DNA of 64,000 nucleotides from Caprella mutica (GCA_947561585.1 CANNZV010001186.1:238379-302378), one strand, 5' to 3'. Positions 10,070 to 22,128 are shown, numbered from the stretch's first letter. The notes: a model not told the origin generated them from the letters alone. Made by a program: numbers and translations.

Positions 10070-10540
10070 GGATCAAGTGTAGTCTAAGGACCCCAGCTCA
10101 ATCTGGGGTCCTTAAACTACACTTGGGTTAACAACCTAACACTGAGGTCCTTCTACTACACTTGTGGTATAGTTTGAAAAACTGGACTCCTTAAAGTATC
10201 CTTATTTCCTTATAATGATTTTATTTCATTAAAATAATTATTATATATTCATATGTTAGTTACGATTTCCTTATATTGGGGAACACTTTGTTATTATTTC
10301 CCAATATTGCTATCATTTTCACTAGATAATTGTCTTTGCTTCATCCATTCAATGGCCGGTAGTGGATCTTCACCAAGTAGAGGTAGAATTTCTGCTTGGA
10401 ATGTTGCTCTGTCCATTTTTTTGTTGCTCTGAGCACCGTAGTAGAAGAATTGTTTTTATTTGATTGCAGTCAAGACATGCAGAACGCCGTAGCACAGGTA
10501 CATTAAAAAATTCACTGGGGTCCTAAACTACACTTGATCT
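10070..10540. mobile_element. Family C element, 8-bp target duplication
   Basis: 471 bp flanked by the exact 8-bp duplication GGTAGCTA (10062-10069 and 10541-10548), again the hAT duplication size. Terminal inverted repeats are GGATCAAGTGTAGTCTAAGG on the left and AGATCAAGTGTAGTTTAGG read inwards from the right. Further GTGTAGTTTAAGGACCCCAG modules occur near the left end in both orientations. The interior holds a 40-codon frame on the minus strand. Confidence 0.7.
10294..10416 (-). CDS. 40-codon open frame inside the family C element
   Basis: An ATG frame of 40 aa on the minus strand, starting MDRATFQAEILPLLGEDPLP and ending at TAA. It is preceded by a pyrimidine/CAG acceptor-like site just upstream of the ATG, so it could be the last exon of a longer, mostly deleted transposon gene or a captured host exon. 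The composition (mixed, acidic, amphipathic) looks more like real protein than the surrounding AT-rich DNA. No family was recognised, and expression is unknown. Confidence 0.25.
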   Translation of the reverse strand: MDRATFQAEILPLLGEDPLPAIEWMKQRQLSSENDSNIGK

Positions 10541-10605
10541 GGTAGCTATTTTGAATATACCTACCCTAATACCAAAGAAAACAGAAGAAAATAACTTTTT
10601 TACTT

Positions 10606-10905
10606 GTGACTCTCCCTCAATCACTCCTTTGCTTCTCTCTCTTTCCTTCGCTTCTCCCTCACATCATCACTTCTCTCTCTCTCTTTCCTTTGCTTCTCCC
10701 TCACATCATCACTTCTCTCTCACTTTCCTTTGCTTCTCCCTCACATCATCACTTCTCTCTCACTTTCCTTTGCTTCTCTCTCACATCATCACTTCTCTCT
10801 CACTTTCCTTTGCTTCTCTCTCACATCATCACTCTCTCTCTCTCTTTCCTTTGCTTCTCTCTCACTCCTTTACTTCTCTCTATCTCACTCCTTTGCTTCT
10901 TGTGG
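10606..10905. repeat. 40-bp pyrimidine-rich minisatellite
   Basis: Units of CACTTTCCTTTGCTTCTCCC plus TCACATCATCACTTCTCTCT repeat with small variations. The open frames across it (Ser/Leu/Phe/His-rich) are by-products of the pyrimidine-rich repeat. Confidence 0.85.
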
Positions 10906-10909
10906 TGAT

Positions 10910-11440
10910 TAAACAGGCTATCAAGTTACTCTCAAGTACAGCCTCACACAAAAGTCACTCTCTTCCAATGTACTATTGGCTGCCAAACAACCGACATTGA
11001 AGTGCCATACGAATGTATCATAGAAAATTAACTCTCCTGATGAATATAACTTAACTCTTTACTGCGTGGTGTGCCAAGTGTGGCACAATTAAAACAATAT
11101 AAAAATTAACCCAGGAAATGTCATAATATAACTGGAATTTTTTCAGGAATAAAGATTATTTCCTTATTATCGTTAATAAAGTACCAAGTGAAGGGTTGAC
11201 ACAACCATCATTTTTTGTTAATAATGTATACAGTCAAGGGTTAACATCAATAAAATAATTTCACGTAAACTAAACCACATTTTAAAGTATGGGAGTTCTT
11301 TATTGTACTGCCATCGTATATAGACTATAGAGTCATAGAATTTTTAACTTATAATAGTAGTGGGAAATTTTAGGATCTAGGCGAACTCTTTACCAGCTTC
11401 TGCCGTCTGGTATCTCAGTACAGGAATTATTAAATTGCGA
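10910..11440. other. Non-coding stretch
   Basis: Unique AT-rich sequence with no supported feature. A small palindrome GTGCCAAGTGTGGCAC lies near 11071. Confidence 0.4.
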
Positions 11441-11446
11441 ACTATA

Positions 11447-11637
11447 GGGATAGTTCTGAGTTACCGGACAGTTCCACAGTCGATCAAATAAAGAAAAGAT
11501 TTATATTTTAACTCGTAATTTTAATTGGTATCCACGATTCCTGCAGGTATTATAGATACCAAATAAGAGTTATCTAATAATAATTATTATATACTCGAAA
11601 ATGTGAAACGGCACGATAATTTGGAATTCATTCTCTG
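11447..11637. mobile_element. Family A MITE with palindromic core
   Basis: The left end GGGATAGTTCTGAGTTACCG follows a TA (11445-11446); the right end read inwards is GAATTCCAAATTATCG. The centre carries the palindromic core GGTATCCACGATTCCTGCAG and its complement. No coding sequence. Confidence 0.65.
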
Positions 11638-11918
11638 TATCATTAGTAATTTTAATTACAATATATTAAATGCTGTAATTGGTGGATTTTTCAATAGACT
11701 GCTATAATTAAATACAAGGCATACCTATAATAAATATAATGGCATATAATTATGAACAGAATATTATGTGCTAAATAACACTTATTTAGTAATTAAAATA
11801 AACTGGTACAGTGTTATTTATGATTATTATGAGGTAGATATTAATTAGATATATTGGTTTATATACTTTAATGGATATTTAAATATTATGTTAATTTGGA
11901 AAAATGGTACAGCTGGTG

Positions 11919-12363
11919 AAGTTATGGTGGGGCCATAGAAGATTAACAGGGGAAAGTTATGGTGGGGCCATAGAAGATTAAGAGGGGAAAGTTATGGTGG
12001 GGCCATAGAAGATTAAGAGGGGAAAGTTATGGTGGGGCCATAGAAAATTGACAGGGGAAAGTTAAGGTGGGGCCATAGAAGATTAAGAGGGGAAAGTTAT
12101 GGTGGGGCCATAGAAGATTAAGAGGGGAAAGTTATGGTGGGGCCATAGAAGATTGACAGGGGAAAGTTAAGGTGGGGCCATAGAAGATTAACAGGGGAAA
12201 GTTATGGTGGGGCCATAGAAGATTAAGAGGGGAAAGTTATGGTGGGGCCATAGAAGATCAAGAGGGGAAAGTTATGGTGGGGCCATAGAAGATTGAGAGG
12301 GGAAAGTTATGGTGGGGCCATGTATGATTACTCTTCTATGGCCCCACTATAACTTTCTCTTTT
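11919..12363. repeat. Family D array 1 (35-bp unit) with inverted end
   Basis: About 11-12 direct units containing GTTATGGTGGGGCCATAGAA plus a GATTAAGAGGGGAAA spacer (11919-12320), followed by one inverted unit at 12332-12363. The layout is a short hairpin element whose left arm has been amplified into a minisatellite. Confidence 0.85.
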
Positions 12364-12552
12364 CATGTAACTATGTATATAATCTTTAATATATATAAAA
12401 AAATATATTAATTTTTGCTTACGTAGCCCCAATTAATAAGTGATGTTATATAATATATTATTTATGTTTATTGATTTAATTACTGCATTATACAGAGTGA
12501 CTTCACCACATCACTATAAAGTGAATACAGACTGTTTATTACTAGGATTATT

Positions 12553-12640
12553 ATAGGGTAACTCTCCAGTTATTGGACAGTGACACATTTTCGATGATAT
12601 AAAAAAGATAGAATTTAATATTTGATACCTACAGGTATCA
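12553..12640. mobile_element. Family A MITE, left half
   Basis: Begins GGGTAACTCTCCAGTTATTG after TA, continues with CACATTTTCGATGATATAA and ends in a partial core GATACCTACAGGTATCATG. The right arm is absent. Confidence 0.5.
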
Positions 12641-13508
12641 TGCAAAATAAAAATAAAAAATGTATTTTTATTTTTTAGATTAAAGGAAAAATAAAATAAA
12701 AATGCTTAAAATAAATATCAATAATTACATTTTTCTTTTATGAACGAAAATATAATTTAAATAATTTAAATGTAATGATGCGATATTGATATGTAAAGTG
12801 ACATTAAAATTGTATAGTATTTATTACTTACTTGATTATACTATAAGCTAAATATTAATTATAGTGTTTATGATAATTAATAATTAATTATAATAATTAA
12901 TAACAGCACACGTTGTAATTTCAAGTGATTAGAAATATTTAATTAACCGAAAAATTGAAGGCAAAAATACAGTACAAATAAATTCGAAAAAATGATGAAA
13001 TTGAAAACGGTTCCCCAAAAAATCCGGAAAAAAAATTCGATTTATTATGCTTCTTTTTTTCCGATTTTATTGTTATTTAGAATTTTTTTACATGGCGCTT
13101 TTTTATTCGGATTTTTTTCCCTGAATTGTGACCTGGATTTTTTTTTATTATTCTGTTTCGTTTTCTGAATTTCTCTCTCTTACCGAATTTTCTGTTTTGG
13201 CAGTCGGATTTCATTTGTCCGAATTTCCATGTTTTAGTCACGGAGGAATCAAATCGTTCCTTAATTATTGAAAGCATTAACATTTTTCTTGCAGACAAAC
13301 AACTCACTCACCAACATGACAAATAAACATCCGGATAGTTTCAGAATTTATGAAATCTGAATTGGGAAATAATTCAGAGATAGAGTTTGGTGATTAAATG
13401 AAACGTCAGGTTTGCAGTATCACATAGTAATTATATATTTGCTTTTTTATGTAATTACTGAAAGCGTAACGGACGGACTAACTAACTATAACTAACTAAT
13501 TAACTGAC
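12641..13508. other. Very AT-rich non-coding stretch
   Basis: Runs of A/T and short TAATTAATAATT-type repeats. A T-rich tract at 13030-13200 reads open on the minus strand (76 aa, Lys/Arg-rich), which is explained by composition. Confidence 0.45.
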
Positions 13509-13512
13509 TTAA

Positions 13513-13765
13513 GGGCCGTTCACACGTAGGTTTTTTTAAGTCTTTCCACCAGACTTTTTGCTAAGCTCCTCCTACTTTTTCCAAGAGAATAAAAGAAAAA
13601 ACGATATAATTATTAGTTGGTATCCATGATACCTGCAGGTATCATGGATACCAACTGAAATAAATAATAATTGTATCCCTTTTCTTATATTCTCGTGGAA
13701 AAAGTAGGAGGAGCTTAGCAAAAAGTCTGGTGGAAAGACTTAAAAACTCTACGTGTGTACGGCCC
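13513..13765. mobile_element. Family E MITE (TTAA target), complete copy
   Basis: 253 bp flanked on both sides by TTAA (13509-13512 and 13766-13769), as for piggyBac-type elements. Terminal inverted repeats are long (about 70 bp) and start GGGCCGTTCACACGTAG on the left and GGGCCGTACACACGTAG on the right read inwards; they share an AAGTCTTTCCACCAGAC block. The centre is a near-perfect palindrome TGGTATCCATGATACCTGCA and its complement. No transposase. Confidence 0.75.
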
Positions 13766-13796
13766 TTAAGTAAAGAACACGTACTACAATAATATA

Positions 13797-13995
13797 ACAG
13801 TGTTTTCGTATTTATTTATATTTATTCTCAGTGTACTATTAGAAGTAGAGTAATGATTACACTGTTTTTGTACCTATTTCTACTTATTCCCAGTGTACTA
13901 TTAGAAGTAGAGTAATGATTACACTGTTTTTGTATCTATTTCTACTTATTCTCAGTATATAGCACTAGAAGCGGAGTAATAATTAGAGTGCCTCA
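13797..13995. repeat. 63-bp tandem repeat, three copies
   Basis: Three units containing ACACTGTTTTTGTATCTATT and TACTATTAGAAGTAGAGTAA; the last unit is the most diverged. Confidence 0.7.
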
Positions 13996-14097
13996 TTAGT
14001 TTAATACTCACATCTGGTTTAGGTTTTCCCACATCCTTCCCTTTAAGATTTTCCCACATGAAGCAAGTGCATCTATAGCCTATAAATTAGAGGGGAC

Positions 14098-14457
14098 ACT
14101 AGTGTACAGGCCCGTTAAGAAAAACGTGTTAGCAGATTTAACTAGTGTACAGGCCTGTGAAGAATAACCTGTTAGCAGATTGAACTAGTGTACAGGCCCG
14201 TGAAGAATAACGTGTTAGCAATTCTAACTAGTGTACAGGCCCGTGAAGAATAACCTGTTGACAATTCTTACTATAGTGTACACGACCGTTAAGAATAATG
14301 TGTTCTCAATAGTATCAATATTTGTAACTAGTGTACTTGCCCGTTAAAAATAACGTGTTCTCAATAGTATCAATATTTGTAACTAGTGTACTTGCCCGTT
14401 AAGAATAACGTGTTCTCAATAGTATCAATATTTGTAACTAGCCCGTTAAGAATAACG
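14098..14457. repeat. Tandem repeat with ACTAGTGTACAGGCCCGT
   Basis: About seven units of 43-55 bp, each starting ACTAGTGTACAGGCCCGTTA followed by AGAATAACGTGTT. Two sub-types occur in blocks: short units with GCAGATTTA first, then longer units with TCAATAGTATCAATATTTGT. A lone related segment is at about 30288-30315. Confidence 0.8.
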
Positions 14458-14857
14458 TCTGGTCCCTCAGATTTAGCTAAAGTTATTAATTAAATAATGA
14501 CGATAATATTACAGTTTAAAGTATATAAATTTAATGACAGAGGTTGTAAAGATTTCATACTGGTCCTGTATGTAGGTACTTAATTATTATATTCACATTT
14601 GGAAATAACTATTTCCATTTTATGCATGTATTACATACTGTTTATACCATTTATTCGTATATCAGTACTATATAATGAATAAGGTGGTACCGATACCTCT
14701 TTCTAAGTCACTGTCATTTGGTCAGTACATATAAGGTATGTACTATGTACGGTTGATTAGTGCGCTAAGTGATGTGGTCAACCACATAGTCCCTTTAAAC
14801 TAACATTTCCACCATGGTTGTACATGGTTAATAAACTCTATATTACTTACTTCCTTG

Positions 14858-15009
14858 GCTACATTACGAATTATCGGTCAGTTTCACATCTTCGGTCATA
14901 TAAGAAAAATGATATTAGAATTGTTTTTTTTTTGTTTTATGTTAATAACTATAGACTTTTTTCATATGATCGAAATTGTGGAACCGTCCAATAACTCGGA
15001 ACTCACCCT
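14858..15009. mobile_element. Family A MITE
   Basis: Left ACATTACGAATTATCGGTCA, right read inwards GGGTGAGTTCCGAGTTATTG, both followed by CACATCTTCGGTCATAT-like blocks. About 152 bp, no coding sequence; the left terminal GGGTAAG is degraded. Confidence 0.65.
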
Positions 15010-15127
15010 AGTAATGTTAATTAATTAATTACCCATATATTTATTTCATTATAATAGCAAATTAATATGATTTAATTCATTTATTGGCTCGGTGTGGGAA
15101 TTATTTATTGTGTTAATCAATTAAGAT

Positions 15128-15501
15128 AAAGTTATGGTGGGGCCATAGAAGATAGAGTTATGGTGGGGCCATAGAAGATAAAGTTATTGTGGGGCCATAG
15201 AAGATAAAGTTATTGTGGGGCCATAGAAGATAAAGTTATTGTGGGGCCATAGAAGATAAAGTTATGGTGGGGCCATAGAAGATAAAGTTATGGTGGGGCC
15301 ATAGAAGATAAAGTTATTGTGGGGCCATAGAAGATGAAGTTATGGTGGGGCCATAGAAGATAAAGTTATGGTGGGGCCATAGAAGATGAAGTTATGGTGG
15401 GGCCATAGAAGATAAAGTTATGGTGGGGCCATAGAAGATAAAGTTATGGTGGGGCCATAGAAGATTAGTTACGGTCATATATAATCTTATATGGCCCCAC
15501 C
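15128..15501. repeat. Family D array 2 (26-bp unit) with inverted end
   Basis: About 13 direct units of AAGTTATGGTGGGGCCATAG plus AAGATA, then one inverted partial unit (AATCTTATATGGCCCCACC) at 15482-15501. Same hairpin motif as 11919-12363 but without the AGAGGGG spacer, so the two arrays expanded independently. Confidence 0.85.
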
Positions 15502-15603
15502 AAAAATAATCACGCTATATAATATATATAAATGGAAAAAATATATATTTTTTGCTTTTCATATAAAAAAATCATTGGTTTTTAGAAACAAAAATTATTA
15601 TAG

Positions 15604-15746
15604 AAAAACAATATAAAAATTGTTATTATTACACAGTGCTATCTAATACTATTAGATAGCACTGTGTAATAATAACAATTTTTATATTGTTTTTTCTTAT
15701 ATGACCGAAGATGTAGTACTGACCGATAATTCGGAACCTACCCTAT
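15604..15746. mobile_element. Family A MITE, left end lost
   Basis: A near-perfect palindrome of about 90 bp (15604-15693, arms contain ATTGTTATTATTACACAGTG) followed by an intact right terminal repeat (ACCGAAGATGTAGTACTGAC .. CCTACCC). The left terminal repeat is missing. Confidence 0.65.
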
Positions 15747-16181
15747 ATAGAAAAAATTCGAAACATATTTCACTCTCAAAAATATATTCTCGAATTCTTA
15801 TATTTTAATTCTGATTTCTAATAAATAGCAGTTACATAATTACCATATACACACTTTCATTTCAATATCCGGAATACTGTTTGTACATTGTTCCTATAGT
15901 GTTACATTCCGCAGGACGTCTTGAAGCAATAAATAAAGTTTCAATTTCCACTAGGAATTCAGAAGGTACAGAGAAGTAATGGAAGAAGACAAAAATGCCG
16001 CCCCTCTAGAGGGAAACCGCAGAAATTCAGCCTATAGTCTAACTCTGTAATTACTACTTAGTTCATAGTACGAAATATACATACTGTTAATGGCAATGAT
16101 GAAGCTTACTATAATTGTAGTGAACTTCAAAGTTCAACAGCTGTTAATGTAAAACATGTATAGTATTTATTTGTTATTTAA
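15747..16181. other. Non-coding stretch
   Basis: Unique sequence between a MITE and a minisatellite; nothing supportable is seen on either strand. Confidence 0.4.
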
Positions 16182-16965
16182 AAGTTAAAAACGAAAGCTT
16201 TAGGGCAGAGGCAAATAATCAGGAAAAACGAAAGCTATAGGGCAGAGAGAAATAATCAGGAAAAACGAAAGTTCTAGGGCAGAGACAAATAATTAGGTAA
16301 AACGAAAGCTATAGGGCAGAGAAATAATCAGGAAAAACGAAAGCTCTAGGGCAGAGGCAAATAATCAGGAAAAACGAAAGTTCTAGGGCAGAGGCAAATA
16401 ATCAGGAAAAACGAAAGCTCTAGGGCAGAGGCAAATAATCAGGAAAAACGAAAGCTCTAGGGCAGAGGCGAATAATCAGGAAAAACGAAAGCTATAGGGC
16501 AGACAAATAATCAGGAAAAACGAAAGCTATAGGGCAGAGACAAATAATCAGGAAAAACGAAAGCTATAGGGCAGAGAAATAATCAGGAAAAACGAAAGCT
16601 CTAGGACAGAGGCAAATAATCAGGAAAACCGAAAGTTCTAGGGCAGAGGCAAATAATCAGGTAAAACGAAAGCTCTAGGGCAGAGGCAAATAATCAGGTA
16701 AAACGAAAGCTCTAGGGCAGAGGCAAATAATCAGGAAAAACGAAAGCTATATGGCAGACAAATAATCAGGAAAAACGAAAGCTATAGGGCAGAGACAAAT
16801 AATCAGGAAAAACGAAAGCTCTATGGCAGAGAAATAATCAGGAAAAACGAAAGCTCTAGGGCAGAGGAAAATAATCTGGTAAATAATCAGGAAAATAATC
16901 AGGTAAAACTAAAGCTCTAGAGCAGAGGAAAATAATCAGGTAAAACGAAAGCTCTAGGGCAAGGT
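16182..16965. repeat. 37-bp minisatellite
   Basis: About 21 units of AAAACGAAAGCTCTAGGGCA followed by GAGGCAAATAATCAGG. Variants differ at CTCTAGGG versus CTATAGGG and by small deletions of GAGAC or GGC; the right edge decays into partial units. Confidence 0.9.
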
Positions 16966-17375
16966 CATAATTAAGAATTATAAACCTTTTCAGTTAACGC
17001 AAACAATAAATATTTTGGCATTCAAAAGAAAAGAATAACATTCCTTCTAAAACATCATCACCATTGTTGCATAAAGTGAATTATTGATCAATTTAAACAT
17101 TGCCCAAACTTTAGACATAGCCAATAAGTTTGTGCGAGCCTTTCTCAAGAGTTTTCGTCAGCATTGTTTGCGGTGACTGTTATACACTCACTTCCACGCT
17201 AGATATTAATTGGCAAAGAAAGGAGGGCAAGTTCACCCTCTTTCGAAAGGAAACCCAATCCCTCATTACGACTAAGACTTTAATCTGTGACAGGGGAACT
17301 CTGTGGTCTTCTCCCAATTTACTAATACGCTCTCCTCGTGTCGGTATACCATTAATGCGATCACAGATTACAAAA

Positions 17376-17627
17376 TATAGGTAGTTAAAAAGATAGGTAG
17401 TACTAAATCTAGGTAGTTAAAAATATAGGTAGTGCTAAATATAGGTAGTTAAAAATATAGGTAGTGCTAAATCTAGGTAGTTACAACTATAGATAGTGCT
17501 AAATCTAGGTAGTTAAAACTATAGATAGTGCTAAATCTAGGTAGTTAAAAATATAGGTAGTACTAAATCTAGGTAGTTAAAAATATAGGTAGTGCTAAAT
17601 CTAGGTAGTTAAAAATATAGGTAGTCG
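17376..17627. repeat. 32-bp minisatellite
   Basis: About eight units of AGGTAGTTAAAAATATAGGT plus AGTGCTAAATCT, with a few ACTATAGATAG variants. AGGTAGT occurs twice per unit, pointing to growth from a 16-bp ancestor. Confidence 0.88.
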
Positions 17628-20600
17628 TAAACTTAAACAATTAGTCCTTAATCTAAGTAGTGTCTGTATATTTTAGAGTGGTAAATAATTCATAGCTTTA
17701 TTCTGTTATTCTTTGGTCAATATTTTGAATATTTTAGTTATTTTAACCATAATTTAAAAAATCCCATTGAAAAACAACCAAAGTATGAAGCGTCGTAGAG
17801 AATCTATTATTTTTCCCTCTCAATAATTGGCGCATCACTCCCTAGAGGAATGACTGTCCTCTAGCATTGAGTATTTGTTATTATTATGAGTAGCTTTGTT
17901 TTGAAAGAAAATAATCCCTTTATCTGAAATTTGTAAAGAGGGGAGAGCTACGTGTGTTCCATATGGCATTTCAGAAGTGCGGGAATGCATGTTATGGGAT
18001 TATATTCAGAGATAGTTATTTTCTAATATATCCTAACATACCTATATTTAAAACACGAAATTAGTCTGTTCAGTTTCATTAATAATATATCTTTAATTTA
18101 TATTAATATGCTGTATGTCTTCATGAAGAGAATGTATTATTGTAGGTATATATTTCGCCTGGAAAAATGTTGGAGCCAGTTTGGAAAAGTAGGTCCATTC
18201 CGCCGCTGTCCGCGCGGATTGTTTAGACGTGCTGATTTAGTAAATACGTGACAAGTGGTGAGGCAGACAAGTGTATTTGAGAGGTAGATAAGGTAACTTG
18301 AGACCGTGAGAAGTCGAGGGAATACCCCCAGCACTGGGGTGAACCGCATGCTATTTCAAAGAATTCGAACAGGTTAAAATGTTTTATCGGTACTCGCAAT
18401 AAATAATATTCATAGCATTTAAAAAAAACTAATTTTGCTTCTCTTCCGTATTTTGCTTCAAATGAATTAACAATTAAAATTATTAAATTCACTAATATTT
18501 GAGAAAATATACTTTCATTTTTTAGTATTCGTGCACCGTAAAAGTAGTCAGAAAAGGCGTAAGGTTCCGCACCATGATACAATGAGTGAGATAAGACTTT
18601 GTGTTAGGCTGCATTACACACTTTCAAAGAAGATCCCCAACTCCGTAATTAATATTTGACACTTATAAATTGACACACTTTAACGTACAAAGATTGGACT
18701 AAGTGATGTATACATTGTCAAGAGTTCAAAGAACATCGGCATCTTTAGATTTCAATTCTAGCACTTTGTTCTAGCGCCATAGGGTTGAGACGAAGCACAG
18801 CAATAGCAGGCTAATCTCTCGCCACCATTCAGAGCTTTGGTATCTTGACAAGAGGCTACGCTGTCAGGTTAGGTAGCTTATCTTTCTGTCTGATTAATTC
18901 ACACCTATAACAGCAGGATGTCGGGAATGTCCAGTAGCTTGTTCGGAGTTATCTGACTACCATACGGCGCCGCCGCCGCCGTCCTAACTAATTAACGGTG
19001 ATTAAAAGCTCGCTACGCCAGAGTAGGAGATATTGGATTACAACCTCTCGAGCACTTTTTCATAAAGCTTTTGTTTATTTTTCAGCAAAGAGAGATAATA
19101 ACTGAAAAAAGGTTTGAGGTCATAAACAAATAATTGACCTGGAGAAATGTACCTACCTACAATTACATGATGTTTCACCGTACTGAATTGATTATTTCAC
19201 ATTATTAACTATTTCAATGTTTATTGCATATTCTATTTGTTGATTTTGTTTAAATTTTTATAGTGTTTAAAGACAGTAACTAGAGTTTTCACGGGAATGT
19301 GTTAAAGAAGGTTTACATTCGTAGCTGAAACCTTGATGCCATGTTTCAAAACATGCCGGCGATATTTCGTTCATTGCTATTTAGGTAGCTACAGACCTCA
19401 GTCCCAAGTGTGATCTATAGCAGTAATTGGTTGAATGACAGCTTTTATCAGTTTAATGAAAGGTTAGGAACAAACCTATGACAGATATTAACTATTTAGC
19501 CATCGCCAATACGTTCTCAACACTCAACACCAACCTGAAAATATTTCAAATGAAAACTACCTATAGCGACTTAGAGTCATGCGAGTTATATAGAGGGTTG
19601 TGACGATATGCGTTTAAAATCATAGATTCTAAAAATATTATAGACAGAGATAATTATACAGTATTGAATCGTTCTAAATCAGCGGTATATAGTATTTGAT
19701 ACCATTTCATTTAGTTTCGTCTATGCTATTCATAAGATCTATGATTTCAAACGCATATTGTCTCAACCCTAGACTCATATATTGTCTCTAAGTATATTTA
19801 TTATATATAGGTAGTTTGTTCATAAGGAAAAGTACAAATACATCAATTATCATTTGTTCGTCAATATATGTATCTGAAAAATAAAAAAATTCCTTTTATT
19901 TAATGGTACTTTTCTCCTGAATGGTTCAAAATAGAGAATTTTATTATGCATTTATTAATGAATTCTCTTTTTAGCATTAATATTTTGTTTTTAAGGTACT
20001 TACATATTTGTTACGGAAAATCAAGTGAAGTAATTAGTTAAGCATTTCTTATATAGTTTATAAATTGAATTGTTTATCCGATTGAAAATAAGCAGTTAGA
20101 ATTTTAGAGAGTTTGAATATCTCTATATATAATGAATTGCTTTTTAATTAATTGAAATTACCTGTACAGTGACTATACAAATATTATATTTAGTATTTTT
20201 TATGGACCCTAGAAATAATTCAAAGTAATTAGGTACATAAAGAACATCAATAAATATCATACGTATTTCGTTAATTAGATTTAAATTAATATTATATATT
20301 TAAGGCATTTAAGCGAGTGAAATAAACACACTTCATGACGAACAGATGGGAAATATTTCAGTTGATGGTGTGCAATTTTCCACCTAACTCCTCCCTACAA
20401 TTGTTACAAAATCAGACTTCCACTTCTAATATCCCATCACTTACTGGATAAATTAGTAGGGACAGCTGAGCCACTGCCAAAAAACTTCTAATTTAACAAG
20501 AACACAAATGATTGTTTAATTATGTACAGCATAAATTTATCCCCGCCCTCGTCAATTTCCTATTACATATCTCCTAAAACCTTTTTTCAATCAACTGATT

Positions 20601-21369
20601 TGTACCATCCGTAGCTAAGATACCGAACACTAGATTCAAAATGTGATTGGGTAGTGGAAAGTACAATATTATCGCAAATTGTATCCATGATACGCAATCA
20701 TATCCATGATACGCGTATCCATAGGTAGCGCAAACCTTTTGCTCGTCACTTGAGGTCATCTTGACCGCAATTCATGCGGTTGTGTTCAGTCAAGAGTCTT
20801 GTGGTAGATAGATTTGGTGTGGTATTTATGAACCTCATTGGGATGTGATTGCTACCTTAGTGCTATTTACGACCCAATAACAGACTTCAGATTGACAGTT
20901 AAATGCATAATGACAACAAATGGCAAATAAAACACTTATTGAATTAGTAAAGAATAGCCCGTTTGGCTGAAACACAACCGCCTGAATGTAAACTCTCTCT
21001 ATTTAATATTAAATTAGCTGATGCTGTACTTTTAATGATTTATTATTCAATTAAAGTATTTTACTGGTGAAAGGAATAAACTATATAACAAATTGATTCT
21101 ATTGACAGCAAATATAGTACCAGTTTTACGACTGGAATATGCAATTCCCGACATGAAAATTGTAATTGTTACTTTTGGAATCTGTTATTCCTTGATGGTC
21201 GAACTTCCAATCCTGTTTTTTGGTTAGAATAGTAATTATTTGGATATATGTAGGCATATATATTTCTAAATGACATACATACACATATGGACGGATAGGC
21301 TCATAGGTCTATATTTCCTGTCTATAATGCACTGTAATTAGCATGACTTGCACTTTGTGCGTGAAGATA
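17628..21369. other. Largely unique 5' flank of sine oculis
   Basis: Few repeats. A 119-codon minus-strand frame (18223-18582) shows no recognisable domain. The part at about 18720-19030 is less AT-rich and contains a GCCGCCGCCGCC tract and a CTAACTAATTAACGGTGATT segment with homeodomain-type TAATTA sites, so it could be a distal regulatory element of the gene starting at 23677. That role is inference only. Confidence 0.35.
20680..20722. repeat. Degenerate copy of the shared palindromic core
   Basis: Contains TGTATCCATGATACGC, ATATCCATGATACGC and GTATCC, resembling the core of families A and E without either set of ends. Confidence 0.45.
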
Positions 21370-21786
21370 TGCGATATAGCGTGATTGGTATACTATGTGG
21401 TATAACGTGAGTGATATACTATGTGGTATAGTGTGATTGATATACTATGTGGTATAGTGTGAGTGATATACTATGTGGTATAGTGTGATTGGTATACTAT
21501 GTGGTATAGCGTGATTGGTATACTATGTGGTATAGTGTGATTGGTATACTATGTGGTATAGCGTGATTGGTATACTATGTGGTATAGCGTGATTGGTATA
21601 CTATGTGGTATAGCGTGAGTAATATACTATGTGGTATAGTGTGATTGGTATACTATGTGGTATAGTGTGAGTGGTATACTATGTGGTATAGTGTGAGTGA
21701 TATACTATGTGGTATAGTGTGAGTGGTATACTATGTGGTGTAGTGTGATTGGTATACCATGTGGTATAGTGTAAGTGATATACTAT
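21370..21786. repeat. 26-bp minisatellite
   Basis: About 16 units of GTGATTGGTATACTATGTGG plus TATAGT/C. Two variant positions (GTGATTGG versus GTGAGTGA, and TAGC versus TAGT) alternate along the array. Confidence 0.9.
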
Positions 21787-22020
21787 ATGTTGTAAATAGT
21801 AAAATTACCAAAAATTTGTAATTTTTTTATCAAATTTTCAAATGAATTAAATAATAATAAATATTTAAATTCAAAAGTGCTGTTTTTAAAATATTAACGA
21901 AAGAAACAATAAAGTGTACAATTTATTAATGCAATATAAAGAAGAGGAAACTATCAAAGAGGTATAGTTAATTTTCTCTCCGATAGTACCTATAGCAAGA
22001 GTACTATACCAGAGTTAAAG

Positions 22021-22128
22021 GGATATGGTGGGGCCATAGAAGATTGAGAGGAGAACCCAACTTAATCTTCTATGGCCCACCATACCTTTTTCCTCTCAAT
22101 CTTCTATGGCCCACCATAAATTAATCCC
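22021..22128. repeat. Family D hairpin element, unamplified form
   Basis: One direct unit (ATGGTGGGGCCATAGAAGAT) followed by two inverted units (AATCTTCTATGGCCCACCAT). It shows the likely starting structure from which the arrays at 11919 and 15128 expanded. Confidence 0.75.

Noticed and set aside
10551..11000. 149-codon frame rich in Ser, Leu, Phe and His
   Set aside because: Translation of the 40-bp pyrimidine repeat with short non-repeat ends; alternative frames are equally open.
18223..18582. 119-codon minus-strand frame upstream of sine oculis
   Set aside because: No recognisable domain or splice context, and such frames are expected occasionally in several kilobases of unique DNA; left as uncharacterised flank.
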